Assembly (NCBI RefSeq): GCF_901709675.1
Contig: NC_051091.1
Span: 3,159,967 to 3,223,966 of the forward strand
Direction: 5' to 3'
DNA: 64,000 nt
Source: Syngnathus acus
Lineage: Eukaryota > Chordata > Actinopteri > Syngnathiformes > Syngnathidae
Shown: piece after piece, positions 12,913-27,189 of the stretch
Position numbering within the stretch: the stretch's first letter is position 1
Layout: every line of letters begins with the position of its first letter
The notes under the pieces: model-generated
The model's input: only the letters and a program-made list of their open reading frames with translations
Told to the model about the DNA's origin: nothing
The model's database searches: none
Position numbers and translations under genes: made by a program

Positions 12913-14449
12913 ATGTTGGGGCACCTTTCTTGAGGATTTGACACCTCCCTAAGCCCTAAATGTTCTCTAGCAAAAAAAAAAAAAAAATGGTTGCTGCGTA
13001 CGCGACAGTACATTGTAAACAACATAGTACGTGGTCTGATCTACACAAGTAGAACACCAAACTGCGTAACCCCACATTTGCACAGCTGCTATCTTATGAC
13101 CAGCAGTGTGTCCATAAATCGTTTGTAAGTGACACAAGTCAACATGAATTAATTAAAGGTCAGTGGCGTGGTAACGTACGACGAATGGGCGTGGGATTGG
13201 ATAATACCCGTTGAGCCTGACCCATTCTGAAATTGCTCAGTCCTGTGCTCGTTATTCTTTTGCACATAATTACCCAGCACTATGTAATACAGGCCATCAA
13301 CATTTACAAGGAAATGACCTTGATAATCATCATGAAAGCCTAACATTTTTGTATGTCTACATTATGGTCTAATTAATCAAACACTTTAACCACTGGCTTT
13401 CTATAAAAGGAGACCAGGAAATTATATAACTCGTTTTTTTTTTTTTTTTTTTACAAATTAAAAAAAACAAAAAATTTAATGCATGTGCAAGGATTCCTTC
13501 ATGACCAACAGGGATGAGATTTGGAAATTGCGACTTGGCAAGCAGATTTGACTTGTGGATTGGAGGAGGACCCAAACACAGGGAAGCGGGACGTGTTCCA
13601 AAACAAAATGTAATTCATTAAGAAAAAAAATAAAACTGACAAAGTAAATTTAGATACCAATTCAACAACTATCGCAAATTCAAAATAAAATGCAGGAAAA
13701 CCAAAAACCAAATCAACAGTTGCCAAGGCAGCGCGTTACCCCATTTGGCTTTTGCTTGAGATGACTACATCTACTTAGTGAGTTATGTAGCCAGCATGAA
13801 AACCACAGAGTTGTCCGTGGGTGAAAAAAATACAGTTGTGAAGAATCAGAGTTTTTGCACAAATGTTGTCTTGAGCCTTCCTCATACAGCAAACCCAGGT
13901 GCAAACCTGTCGGCAGGTATTTTCTTCCCGTGGTTGCTGGGAATGGACCATGTGTGAGGTCCCAATGAGAAGCAAAGAAAGAGTCAGACGCAGACGGATC
14001 AATAATCCCCCCCCTATAATCTCTAATCCTATTACAGTCAACAATGAAAGGCGTCGTTCTGCAAACCCGTTCATCTGTATTCATCTGACCCTTTCCTATC
14101 GATCCGCGATTGAGGCATGGAATATTTTGATAAAATACTTCAAGGAGCAGTAATAAAGTGCGCTTTTGGCTCTAGCATGTGGCTGCTGTGCCTGGTCGAC
14201 GATGATGTCACATTTGACATCATCCAGGCAGGAAGATGACGCACACAGCAAGCAGGCCTGCAATGAGACGCACATTCCCTGAGAACCGGCAACATCTGTT
14301 GTCTGTGCGCGGAGGAGCGCAGGGGCCGAGGGGGTCCGGTGCTACACTTGGCGACTAATTGGTCAGAGAAAAGAAATGCCCCCCCACCACCACCACGCTC
14401 CCTTCAAACAAACGCCCCGCTTCCCCTGCCTTTGTAGCCCCTGCAGACT

Positions 14450-14530
14450 CCAGACTCATCATTGTAATTTAGATTAATTTCTTCCACAGTTTCCTCTGGG
14501 ATTAGGCTATGAACCCATTTAGAACCCCCC
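14450..14530. other. Candidate conserved non-coding element
   Basis: Contains TGTAATTTAGATTAATTTC followed by TCTGGGATTAGG (bicoid-type TAATCCC core, about 14498-14506), with no coding potential. Proposed only on homeodomain-type motif density and location near tfap2c. Confidence 0.2.
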
Positions 14531-16178
14531 CCACCCCACACACACACCTCCCAGGCCACCATCACAACAGTTCATTTTTTTTGGACAAATTAAACCCATC
14601 CGAGCCCACCCTGATACCCTCTCAGAATCATTTAGAAAAGTGACATCATCGGTGATGTCATCAGATTCCACAATTTCATTATCCATAGGCTTTCACTGTG
14701 GTGGGATGTTTGGATTTTATTTTGCAATTATTATTATTTTTTTTTAAAAGAATGATCTAGAAATCAAGCAAGGTTTTCCAGACAACGATGACCTGAGCGC
14801 AGACTGCAGGTGTTTTACCTGTGAGTCACGCAGGGGGCGGGGCGGACAGGATGACTCAGACGGAAATTTAGCGCTAAAACAACTGCAAAGGAAGCAAGAC
14901 AAGCAGAAATCATATTTTGATCAAGAACAACAACTCCACAGAAAGTTGCTACGAATGTTGCTCGTCACAAAATAGTAGCCTCGAAAATGTACACAATGCT
15001 GTCATTTTGTCCTTGGTTGTCATGGCAACATATCATACTTGCATGGTTCACCCAAAAATGAAGCACAAAAATATCATACAGAAAAATTAACTTTCAATTC
15101 TGATTTAAAAAAAAATTGTAAACATTGTCCAGTGTTATTTGTCTTTTGTATTGTTTTTCTGTTAAAACGTGAAAAGTCCTTCAATTTAATTTTCGAGTCA
15201 TGTTTATGACAAAACTTCAATTACAAACGCTCACATTGTTCTTATCCTTTGGACACACTCATCTAAATTTGCGGGGCCATCTGTTTCCTGTGCTGGCAAT
15301 TGACTGAAGCTCAACTGCAGATTATTTCGAGGGGTTACAAGAATGTGCTGCTGCAAATTCAAAATCTTAGCCATGATGGAATCGGAACGGTGACAGGGGC
15401 AAGGCGGGCGACTCGTCCCGAGCGTTTATGGCTAACGAGTGGATCCGAGAAACGTGTTAAGGTGTAAAAGTCCATTTTGGAAGTACTGGCTTGAATGTAT
15501 GACTTGTATTGTTTGTGTGTCCTGCCCGCTTGTCAGCAGGGGTAATAGCGAGGGCGTTATGTGCTGCGGCCTGCGTAGCAGGAGGGTCATTCGGGCCGAG
15601 CCGTTTCAGAAAAAAGGCGCAGCGAGGGATTCTTTTGTCTGACGAGCAGACGTGACGGAGCTCACAGGTAAGCTGCACAAGTCTGCGCTTGCTCGGACTT
15701 TTTTCTCACTCTCTGTTTTATTGGGCGCGTCGCAGTACAATCGCTCCCACGGCGCACGCCTTCTTGCAAGAATTTGAAAAAATAAATGACTAGGAATGGA
15801 ATAGGGTGGTGTTGAACAGGTGCCCAATTACTTCACAGAACTATTTTATTTTTAATTTAAGTGGAAGAATGAAAAATACTGAACTTCCAACTGAATCGGA
15901 TCACCAAATACTTTGCATTTTATGTAAACTTGGTCAATAACTGAAGATATAGTCATTTGACCTCATTGATCCGCAAAATTTGACGGCACACAAGGCAAAC
16001 GCAATCTCAGTCAATAGATAAGATCATTTTCATGTTTCCACCATCAAAGCCATACTCTGTACAAGTGGCCATTGGTAATAAAGTGGTTCCCCACTCAGCA
16101 AAGTATCGACAAGCCCGCTCAACTGCATCCAATAAGACCTCACGGTCGTGCTAAACAGGTCATCAAAGGCTGACCCCA

Positions 16179-16204
16179 CCCCCCCCCCCCCCCCCCCCCC
16201 CCCC
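16179..16204. repeat. 26-bp poly-C tract
   Basis: An uninterrupted run of 26 C on the plus strand (poly-G on minus), by far the longest homopolymer of this base in the window. Length should be treated as approximate because such runs are hard to sequence. Confidence 0.9.
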
Positions 16205-18447
16205 GACTTTCGCCGATACTTAGCATACGTCGTCGTCTTCCCGACAACTACATCCTCCTTCCACTATCTGATCACGAACATGAGACGGGCAGTCAACCGC
16301 TGAGACACCGATGCTGACACTTCTGGTTGAGCAGGTTCTGAGGGGAGAGGCTCAAACTACCAACGCTAATGGCTGACATACACGCCTTGGATGTTTCTTT
16401 CTTTTTTTTTTTTTTTAAATCCATGATGCACCTTTCAAACGCAGACTTCAGTGGAGTCATGAGTGAATGAGCGATTTGCTTGCCCCATGCGAACACAGCA
16501 GGTCATTTTACTGGGTGTCAAAGGTCACAAACCCAGCACTGTAAACCTGGCGCCGCCAGTTGGAGGAAACCTCGTAAAACCACACCAGCAACGAAACAAG
16601 AGACAGACATGAGATAACCAAACTATCCAACAAGAAAAATTATAACAACGACTGAAAGGAACCAAAAAAAGGTTTACAGTTTCTTCCTCTGATTTTGACT
16701 TCCAGAAAGTCGTGAGTGATCCAATTCAGTAAATAGCGTTGAAAGGAAACCTGCGAGTCGCTGTCAAGCGTCAGGCTTGAATTGTATTTATTCTTCCTGC
16801 TGTTTTTTGTTTGTATGTATCTTTACATCATTTCCAAAGCCAAAAAAGGTACATCATGGCCACAAGAGCTAACCTCGCTATTTGATTTACAAAAAAAAAC
16901 TAACCCATGTATTAGAAAAAACATCATAAAAACCACACACCAAAAAAAGAAAGTGTTACCATTATTTACAAAAAAAAACCAGCCCATTAAATTACAACAT
17001 AAATTAGAAAATATTTACATTTGGGGGACAAGTTTGTGTGAATAAAATTATGTATTGGGATTTAATGACTAATTAGAAAAAAATATTTACAGTATGTCCA
17101 TGTGCTCGCAAGACACACACGCACACACACAAATGCAAGTACACACACAGCAATAGGTTGACTCGCCCCCGTTTTTTAAATACTAAAAGGCTGAACAAAC
17201 ACATGTGGTATCAAATCGAAGACCTTTTAAAGGGGACATATGATGGAAAAGTGACTTTCCAATTATCTACAAATATTTGGGTGGCCCAATCAAGTGCAAA
17301 AAAACACAACCAAGTAAATCTTTTGCTGTCTTGTTATTTCTGAAAATGTGTCTGTGAGCGAGCCCTTCTAAAGATTTACTTGACATAAAAACGACTCCCA
17401 CAGCAATTATTTTCCACAGTCATCCAGATCATAGTCACTTGCAAAAGACAAATCGAAGTAACTGGTAAAAAAAAAAAAAGTCAAATATGACTTAAGCAAT
17501 GGTGCACCCCGCAGTAGAATGGGCGGGGTGAGGAAAACATCAGACAGGACAGCCCTTTCAAAACAAGGTGATTTCTGTGTCATTTGTGTCAAAAGGGACA
17601 CAAAGATTCTCGATGTATTTGTCAAAAACATATCCCAAATGTGTTAATGAGACACCTGGGAACTTCAAAACATTTCAAAACGTTGAAACAACTCCAAAAT
17701 AAAATATGTCTCCTTCAAGACACGATCACTGAGGCTTCTGTTGAGTGAGTGACCCATTCAGACAGCACACTGGAATCCTCCCCGCACAGTCACACAAACA
17801 AAGCATGAGCAATAATAACAGAAAAAAACAGTGCTGGGCAATTGCATCTCTTTCTCATGAAATTAAACCAAAAAAAAGTTGTCCTTTTGCAAGTCCGTCG
17901 AGACACAGGAAATCAGAGGATTTGCCTCCAGACGCCACAGAGGAGGAAGGAGAGGAGGGGGCAGGGTCACAGCAACTCATCTTGAAATGATGTCCTCTTG
18001 ACGGGGGAGAATAGCAGCATGCGCTTATCCTCCCAGCCTCAAAGTTGCCCGAAACAATGGCTGTGTTCGGAATTGTTCACTCCTAATCTCTATTTGTGGA
18101 TGTTTATCGAGATCAGTATAAAAAAAAAACATCCACAACATGGGGACAGGTTAAAAATATGAAATTGGGTTTCTATATGTGCTTAGTATATCAAAGGCAA
18201 AAAATGTCAAAGTAGCCCTGGCATCCTTCCATTTTTCTGGATGAAAATCTTTCGACACTCAAGATAAAGTCGCCCACTCATTATTGTTCATTAAATTATT
18301 TCTATTTTTAGTTTATGACGATATAGTGCATTAGCGATTAGGGAGTGAATTTGAACACAGCCGCACGTAACAATACTATATTGGAAGGGGCGTTGGGTAG
18401 CCGGGGGTCTCGGAATTCACAGGGGAAAAGCTGGTGGGGGGGGGGTC

Positions 18448-21400
18448 TCATTTCCTGTGCTTGTCCAGTTTGTCGGCAGATTTGCCGCCGCCGTCGGAGG
18501 CTCCCTGCGTGTCGGAGCTCAGGTACATCTTGTCCATTTGTTTGAGGGCCTCGTTCAGATAGTTCTGCAGCGAGGTCATGGCGGCGCAGATGGCCGGCGA
18601 GCCAAAGCCGTGGCTGATGAGGCTGAAGTGGGTCAGGCAGCCCTGAATGCCCGGCTCCAGGATAGGCGCCGGACGTGAGTTACCTAGCGGCGAACGGTCT
18701 TGGGTGAGCAGGTCGGTGAACTCCTTGCAAATTTGCCTGCGAAAAAGGGGACGGCAACACTTCATTTGACGTTTGGATATTGTTGTGCTTTTTTTTAGTG
18801 GAATATTTACGTTTGCCGTGCTTCAAATTACAAGTACGTACACTACCGTTCAAACGTTTGGGGTCACAAAATTGTTTGGGTGACCCCAAACTTTTGAACG
18901 GTAGTGTAAATATTATTATAATAAAATATTATGAATTAAATATTATAAATTATATCTTATATTTGTATAAGATTATAAAAAATCTATGAATTTTCTTCTT
19001 TTTACACAGAAGATTATATATATAATCTATAAATAATTATCTAAATAAATATATACACTACCGTTCAAAGGTTTGGGGTCACCCAAACAATTTTGTGACC
19101 CCAAACCTTTGAACGGTAGTGTACATGGGACCAAAAATTGGCAAATTTGCACAAATATATATTCAAAAATGAATAAAATCAGTCCCCTCTCCTGTGTGTT
19201 TTGGCTGCTGATCGTTTCACCAGACTAGGACTAAACACAGCATAGAATCCATAACAACACCTAAGACAATTGCAAAAAAATGATGGGGTTTTCTCCTTAA
19301 TATCAAAGACAAGACTGTAGGGAACCCAAATTCTGTCAACATTTAGCAAAAGGGAATTTCTTAGCACAAAAGATGACAACTCACTTAGCAGCGAGGAGCA
19401 TGTTCTTGCGAGAGTTAACCTCGTTACGTTCCACGTGGGGCCTTCCCAGGTACTCCGCGATGGCCTTGGCGGGAAACTCCGTCTCACACACATAACCAAA
19501 GTCACGAGCTAAATGAACGGCTTCACCTGAGGAGAGACGGAAAGGTGGAATGAAAAAGAGCGTCTTTGATTTGCACAGTAGCAACGTCAACACACGCACG
19601 AGGGCCGCGTCAGCTATTCGCTCCGAGCGCTTTGCATTGAAGCTTTAAGGTCAGCCGGGCCTCCCGGCGAGCGCCGCACCAGATAACAAGGCCCGATTCA
19701 ACTTGCGAGGTCTGGAAATAGCAGCAGGCAGGCTCCAAACATTCTCATCGCACAGTCATCAGACTTTGGAATCAAAGTGAAGCGAGGAGAAAAACAGAGG
19801 GCAACCATTCTTGTGATCACTGTGGGGCCAAAACATGACCAGTCTATATTTACCACAACGAGGTAAAAGGCTGAGTTTGATTTTCGGGAGGACTTGAGGG
19901 CAGTTATTGTCTGTCAGCTGATCAGTCAGACATTCTGAAGTCAGCACATTGTGGAAAAATTGCAGACCGAATACTTGCGGCTACATTACATTTTTTTGTA
20001 TTAATGGAACGATTGGTAGTTTCCCTAACGTTTTATTGTGATGACAATTTCATGCATGTAAATTCAATGAACTACACAACAACATATTTTCCTTTTCTGA
20101 CTGTTTCCCTTTCAGCTATGTGTGTAATGTGTGGTTTAAGAGGTTATAATGCTGCAACGTTGATGCTATTCATTAGCCTGTCTATGGTGTTTTGCATTGG
20201 TCGATAGCATAAAGCTAAGCAGCCTTTGTTCGGTTTGGTTTGAGAGTCTATTCAGAAGAATTGCCAACTATCCATTTTGTTTCTGTATCTTTATTTCTTA
20301 ATACAGTATATACGTATGTATTTATTTTGGAATACAGAAGCCAAAATGCATGTTTTTGGAATGTGGGAGGAAGCAGTGTTTGGAGTCAGTTATTGTTGTT
20401 GTTGAGTAACATTTGCAGTATGGCGTTCAGACGCAAAAGTATGATTGACGTTCCCACATTCTCGCTTTATGAGAACAACATTCCAACCCGAGAGTAATTA
20501 CGGAGTGACGCTTCTCACCTTCCACGAGTGAGGTAAGTAGAGTGACATTGGCCGCCTTCCTTCTCCCTGCAGGCAAGTTGAGCCCAATTTTGTCCAGTTT
20601 TTCACGCAGCGAGCGGCCTCCGTTTTTCGACTTGGCTCTGTGAACACACCCAGATACACGCACGCATAAAGACATAAGTAATTGTCACCCGGCTGACTTA
20701 TAGAAATCTCTTCACGGAGCTTTGAGAAATGAACATGACATTTAATAGTCTGCTCGCATGATTCCATCAACTCATCCATCCATTTCTCAAAGTGCTCATC
20801 CTCACTCGGGTCGTTGGTTTATCCCAGCTGTCTTTGTGAGTGAGAAAGGAGGCACACCCTGGACTGGTCATGAGCCAATCACTAATAAACAGTCGACGAC
20901 AATCATTCACACTATTTATACACCTATGGAAAACCCACCTTCAATTACCCCAACATATGAATGTGTGGCGGTTACCCTTAACCTAACATGCGCAACTGTC
21001 ATAGCTGAGTCAAATAATTTGGATCACTGTTGGACCTTAACAATTTCCAAAATAGAGTTGCTTCCACAGCAAAGTGCATTGACCAACTTGACTTGATCAG
21101 TTGCATGCATTTAGTTGAACAGAATAATATCGCCACATGATTGAATGATAGAGGGCCACGTACGGAGCCCTGAGGCACACCAGACCAAATTATTCATTCA
21201 TCAATTCATTTTTATAGGTCAAGTTGTAATAGCACCACATTTCATCTAACTTTTGACGAGCAGCGGGGCACTCCCTCAACTTGTCATACTGATGGATAAT
21301 TTAGTTTTCAATGATTTTATCATGAATGCTTTGGGGAATGTGGAAGAAACCTGGACAACCCAGGAAAAAAACAAATGCAAGCACGTGAAGAAGCCAAAGC

Positions 21401-24400
21401 AGAAATTTTAACTCTGAGACTGATTAGCCTGGACTTTTTCCAAGCATTTAATTAAAATAAAATGTGGAGACAGACTGCACTGCAACTAACCTGCCGGTCG
21501 AGGAACCTTCCGTCTCGCCCACATATTATTTATGAAATGTGATGACATGCAAATCATCCCGCTTCTTTGTTAAGTGAAAATGCCACAAGACAATTGAGCA
21601 GCAACAGCGGCAGTCGAGTGTCGTCTGCGCAATAAGACCACGACACACTTTCTGCATGAGTGGCGGTCCAGCTCTCTCTGCGAGATGGGCAGCACCTTTG
21701 GTGTGTGTGCAATGTCCCTCCGCAGACAATCCCCCTCCACTTGCTATATGACCTACTTAAAAATGCTTATAAATCTGTTGTTGTGTGTCAGCAGTAACGC
21801 GAGGCACTTGGGAAGCAGCAAACGTGCGCTCCAAGCACAAAATTTCCAGTGTCTGGTGTACGTCTATTGGACTGTCACACATGATGGCACACAAACACTG
21901 CAAACACACATGAACATGTGGCATAAATTTAACTAAGTGGCAGTCCAGCTTATTTTTTGCCGCTTTTTTTTTTTTTTATTCCATTCATCAGACATTGTGC
22001 TGCTCCTTCTGGTGTGCATGCCCTGACCACCCGGGGGCAGTATAAAAATAAATGCAAAATATCTAAAGTTGCAATGGAAACACCAATATGCAATTTGTTT
22101 TGGAAGGTTTGCACTCTGACCTGCGTAAAACTCCTCCCAGCAGCGACGCGTTCAGACACTCAGGCGGCGAGAGTCGCCTCTGGACCTCGGCCACCGTCAC
22201 CTTGTACTTGGAGGTGGAGCTCAGCAGCGAGAGGCGACCTGGGACGGAGCAGAACACCTCCGTGGGGTTGGACACCATGCCAAGCAGGGACTCCTTCTGG
22301 AAGGGGAGGCCCAGCGTGTTGCCTTTGGGGAGAGTCACGGGCCCTGAGTGGGGAGGAGAATGTGGGTAAGACACCATGAGCGTTCTGTGCTTCATCAAAA
22401 CCATCGTAATCATGCGGCACAATGTGTCTGCACTCAAATTTAGAAGGGAGTGGCACATAAGGCAACGAATAATACAACTCTCTGAACCCGACTGCTTTCG
22501 AGCAAAACCATTTGGACCAAATTCTCAAACCTCCCCTCACAAAGAAAAGAAATCTTTGCATTTTCAAATTGTCCAAACATGGCTGCAAAAATGGAATATT
22601 TCCCACAGTATTGTGTTTCTGCATCATTTCGAAGCCGTTCATGTTAGAGTTTGGGTGCACAACTCTCCACAAACAAATTGCAGGGCAAAGACGTAAATCT
22701 TGCAAGGGAAGTGCGCCATTTTGTGGATTCTGCTCATTTCATTTGGTTCGCATTATTGTTGGTCTTCCTACTAGATGTAAATGCTACACAATGATGATAT
22801 GAGGAACTCAGGGTCACCTCAAGAGAAATCTACAACTGTTGTAAACTACAGATTGCTTCATCCACAAATATGTTCCGTACACAGACAGCTAGTCATGTAC
22901 ATCAACTCCAGTTATCCTTGAAGATCTACAGAAAACGTACAAGCACTGACAGTCACTGGACATACAACCACAGCACAGCACACTAACATAGAGCACAAAA
23001 GTGAGGCGACAATCCTCACCCGCAAGGATGCCCCCCTGATAACAAGTCCTGTGTACGCGATCAAGGCTCCTGGCCCCTCGCAGTCCTAATACTGAGACAA
23101 AAATCACAAGAGTCACACACTGCCTGCCTGCCTGCCTGGCTGCTCGCGGGAAGCCTACTTGGCCCACAGCGTGCCCTCAAGCGTGGGAACGCCGCACCAT
23201 GAGTCATCGTTGCTTCCCATCTAGAAACGCAAAAGCCTGTATTGTTTTTTTTTCCCTCTTTTAGATCTTTTGAGAGGTGCTTAAGACCCATAATACGTCT
23301 CAGCCCCTTGACAAAAGTCAATAGGGAACACATGAAACATGAAAACAAATGCAACATGGGCATCAGTGAATATTCAGTCTGAATTATACATTTTTGTGAC
23401 ACTACAAAATAGACAAACACCTTTCATTTTTTTCATAGCAACTTCGGAAAGTTTGAGATGCTTATAAAGAAACAAACATCAAGTTAGCATTTTCAAATTT
23501 TTGAGACATTCAAACTTCCATATGTCCTCGACAAAATCATATATGGAATATGAGAATGAATTTGTGATTATTTAATCATAACACCACACTTGTTTTAAAA
23601 ATAAAAAAGTAATGTACCTTTAATTGATTTCAAGTAAATTGTCTATTTAAATCACCTAAGACTGAAGTTCTTTAGGGGTTGACACTACAACGTTATGAAA
23701 GTTAGGTGAAAGTCATTAATCAATTATTTGTTGGTATTTTTTCAGTGCAGTGTTGCCTCGCCTTTATTGCATCAATGCCAGAAACGGTAAAGAAGCCAAA
23801 CTCGAGCGGCATTTTGAGCAACCTTCAGACCAAGAGTAGTGAATTGTTTCACAACAATGCAAATTCCCTCCATGCGGAACAGGTTTTCCCGCTTGGTGGT
23901 TTGGTTGTGCAAGTGGCAATCCCAACGACAAGCTCACCGGAACAACATTTCTGAACAATATAAAAACAGTTCGCAATGTAACTTATTGTTTGCTTGACGT
24001 TGGATGCACGATGAATGCAAGATAAGAAAAAACACAAAAGAACAACGACCAAGATTACGTAAGACGTCCATCTTTCTCTCTGCACGTAAGTGTATGATTA
24101 CAAGTGCTATTAGTCAATGTGCAGTCACTCTGACTCAAAGCCCTTTTAATGGACTCCTGATGACAAAACATTGGGGAATTAAGAGCCTTAATCAAAACAG
24201 TTCGTGTCCCAACAAATTACTAAACCGTCCTTCACATGCGAGCCCACTGCCGCGCCCTGGCCCATTCAAAAGACAAAGTAAATGCTATTATTTTAACACT
24301 TTCTTTCCACCCACTGGACGTCTTGTCAAGCACCTTCCCTGTAAGGAGCTTAGCTAAGTACATCTCGCAGGTATGAAGGATCATGAGGGATATACTGTCT

Positions 24401-26780
24401 GTAATCTGCATTCTGAACAACTGAAGAGCAGTGGTTGCAAGCCTCACGTTTGACTCGGGCAGGAAGAGTGTTTGGAAACGTACCTTTTTTGATGACCGTC
24501 TGATCTGCCATGATAATACTGTGGTCGTCCACGTGCTGATAAAAAAAAAAAAAAAAGAACGCAATTGGAAATGAGATCAAGAAGGTATTGCACAGGTTAA
24601 CCAAATGGCAGCCAATACAAAAACTAACTGTAGGCCTTGACAAAAATGATGGTTTCTTTTTGGTTGGGTTACCAGGATGTGGTTGCACAAATGAATTGCA
24701 TCAAACAAGTGTTTCTAAAATGTTTGTGCATGGAGTTTAATGAACTAAGTAACATATTCACACGACACTCATTGGTTATAATTACGGAGGGATAATAATT
24801 TACGAGTGTCAAGAAGTATTATCACCCAAGAGGCAGATTTTTTATGCAGTTCTTGGAACATTTATAACTTTTTCGCTTATAGGCACATCACAAAAATCAA
24901 TTTAGAGAATACAAATAAAAAAAAATGCAGCTGCATTGCTTCAAGTGTTTTTGTGCTGATTTCCAAAAATTGTCCATATGACGTTTTAAGTATAGAAAAA
25001 AGTAGGAACTGCAGTGTGGTTGAAGAAAGAAATTACATTGGGATACTAAGTAACTTAAAAGATAGTTTTACACATTAAATTAAATAGTTGGAATATTTAG
25101 AAATAATTCATGATGATGCTGATTATGGTGCATGCATCAGCATAAGTGCAAAGAATTTCAAACATTTAAAAAGAGGCCCATATTTAGGGACGTCAAACCT
25201 AACTTCAAATTTGACCCATTTTAATCAGCTACTTTCGTTATCTGCTTTGCTTTTGAATGTCTTTTGCCAATGTGTGTGAAAATCCTTTCAGGTGATGTGC
25301 TTTTGCTTGTGTGAAGCACATTGTGGAAATATGTTTTTAGATTATTACTGGTATGCTCTTGTTAACAATAAAATGAAAATAATTTCAATTTCTACATAAA
25401 TGAAGGCATATCCGATCGTACTGTACGAGTAGGCTATTCTCTGATGATTTAGGGATGTGGCACCTTTGACATCAAATTGGGCCTTGGAAAAACACTGGTG
25501 TGTGATCTCCATGCAATCGTTTTTTTTTTGTTTTGTTTTTTTGCGAGGCGTGCAGGGCCCACACCCACCTGTACTTCGTCCATGCCGTGGCCCTGCATGT
25601 CGTGCATGCCATGCATGTTGTCCCCGATCACCGACGCCTCGATGCCATGGGCGTGCGGGGACAGCAGCTCCGGCCGGCGGAAGCCTTCCCTCCTCACCCC
25701 GGACGAGCCGCCTCCTCCACCTCCTCCTCCCCCGTCCAGGCCGAGGATCTGGCCGGCCAGGCTGCCGCGGCCGTGCGCTACCAACCCCTCGTGGCCCTGG
25801 CGCCCCGGCCACGGCTGCTGCTGGTTGGACGATGGCGACTGGTGCAGCGAGTTGATGTTGAACGGGTCGCCCAGGTGCGAGTAAGGGTCACCGGACTGCG
25901 GGTAGGAGATGGGCTGGTAGGGGGGCGGGAAGTAGGGCGGCTGGAAGTCCGAGCTTGCCGAGTGTGAGAGGGAGGGAGGTGGGCTGTACAGGTGCTGGCT
26001 GACAGCTGGCAGGTGGGGCAGCCGCGGGTTGCCATTGCTGCTGCCGTCGTGTCGCTCCTGCAGGATGGAGGGCGACAAATATAATTATATTCTCAGAAAA
26101 CTTTCTTGAAACTCTTTTTTTTCCTGCTTTGTTTTGAAATTTGGAGCGAAACCCAAAAGACTAAAATACCACTTGAAGGTTGGGTTTTTTCTTTTACTTT
26201 AAATACACAGTGATAAACTTTTGGAACCGTATCTTCACATTATGTTTTTTTATTTTCTTCCTTCCATTGATTCATTGAGCTGTTATTTGATTATATTTAA
26301 AAAAAACAGCACAATAACTAGGAAGAATTTAACTAAAAAAAAAAACATTGTTTAAAATGGCTTGAGAAAACTCACTTATATTTAGGCTACGTTTTGTGTC
26401 ACTGAGCTTTTTTTGTCAGATGCAGAAAATATTGAATATTACCAAATCGTCATCTCGTGTGTGCCTGGTGCAACGGCACACCTTTAAGTTCTACTAATCT
26501 CATGCAGCATGCGTTATAAATGTCAAATCACTTCTTTTAAAATGCGCAAACTCCGAATCCAAGCAAACGGTTGAGCTGAAATTCATCTATGGTCCAGAAA
26601 ATATATTTGCTTCATATGCGCTTTTGACTGGATGATTGGATTTAGTTAAAATATTTTAAGTTAGTACCCACACAGTTGACCATTTTCTTTAATATAATTT
26701 CTGTGCTTCACTCAAATTGTCCCCGAACTCACCTCGCAGTCATCCTCATATTTGACGTTGTCTGCTAATTTCCACAACAT
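18448..26780 (-). CDS. tfap2c: Transcription factor AP-2 gamma (tfap2c), seven coding exons
   Basis: Nuclear sequence-specific transcription factor of the AP-2 family, which binds GC-rich GCCNNNGGC-type sites as a dimer. Exons in transcript order: 26733-26780, 25569-26057, 24484-24535, 22121-22343, 20519-20637, 19385-19526, 18448-18736. All junctions are GT/AG and the frame closes to 453 aa (family about 440-450). Visible: N-terminal [16 protein letters not shown] with a VKYE sumoylation-type motif at Lys10; a proline/tyrosine-rich activation domain with PPPY (exon 2); then the conserved basic DNA-binding and helix-span-helix dimerisation region from [11 protein letters not shown] through [15 protein letters not shown] to the DKHRK C-terminus. 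Exon lengths 52, 119 and 142 look typical of the family. Assignment to the gamma paralogue rather than alpha rests on the RPHVERNE stretch in exon 6, which resembles TFAP2C, and on the rtf2/gcnt7 neighbours; parts of the C-terminus are alpha-like. The last intron is nearly half filled by a palindromic MITE. Confidence 0.93.
18839..19123. mobile_element. Tc1/mariner-like palindromic MITE in the last tfap2c intron
   Basis: Two 70-bp hairpin units (18839-18908 and 19054-19123) flank 145 bp of AT-rich sequence. Each unit is itself an inverted repeat beginning TACACTACCGTTCAAA and ending in its complement, and the right unit is the reverse complement of the left. Both outer ends carry TA, as expected from Tc1/mariner-type insertion. 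The CACTACCGTTCAAA terminus is familiar from widespread teleost repeats. There is no transposase coding capacity, so the element is non-autonomous. Confidence 0.8.
20771..20950. repeat. Teleost interspersed repeat fragment (intron 4 of tfap2c)
   Basis: Begins TCCATCCATTTCTCAAAG and continues through the phrases ATCCCAGCTGTCTTTG, CACACCCTGGACTGG and CATTCACACTATTTATACAC. These are the landmarks of a very common fish SINE/LINE-like repeat, here diverged. A second shorter piece of the same family (CATGTTTTTGGAATGTGGG) lies at 20345-20375. Confidence 0.6.
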
Positions 26781-27189
26781 GTTGACCCCCGGGGGAAAAG
26801 GGTTTGTCACCCCCGAAAAATAACAAGCAAACAAAAACAACAACCAAAACACACACACGAAGCGAATAAATCAATGCCTTGGAGTTAATCCAGTTTGGTG
26901 GGGAACATCCCAGTGAGCGTCTGTTATAAAAACGGGAAAAGCGGACAGCGATCCGGCCGCCAACCGGAGACTGTTCCACGGAAAGCCAGTGAAAAGAAAA
27001 AGATGAATTCTCTTGTGGTCTCCGCAGCGGCTCGTCACGTCTGTTGAGCAACCGGAGCCAGGCTGTACATTTAACAGAAGAAACTTGACTCCCTCTGATG
27101 GACAAAACAGCGCAGACGCGCATATCAGGCGCAGGCTGCTTTTGCAGCTCTCCAAAGTCGCGCAGTCAAGACGGGTGGGCGTTTCCGCG

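Larger units (their letters stand above)
12913..18447. other. Gene-free region and tfap2c 3' flank
   Basis: About 5.5 kb. Seen: poly-A/T runs (12970-12987, 13434-13452), a candidate conserved block at 14450-14530, a 26-bp poly-C at 16179-16204 and CA-rich sequence at 17111-17150. The right end should carry the tfap2c 3' UTR on the minus strand, but I could not identify its polyadenylation signal. Confidence 0.45.

Noticed and set aside
22160-22705. 181-codon minus-strand frame overlapping tfap2c exon 4
   Set aside because: Runs through the exon in a different frame from the conserved AP-2 sequence; a shadow.
25457-25967. Three plus-strand frames of 132-144 codons
   Set aside because: They lie antisense to the GC-rich tfap2c exon 2, whose minus-strand frame is clearly the real one.
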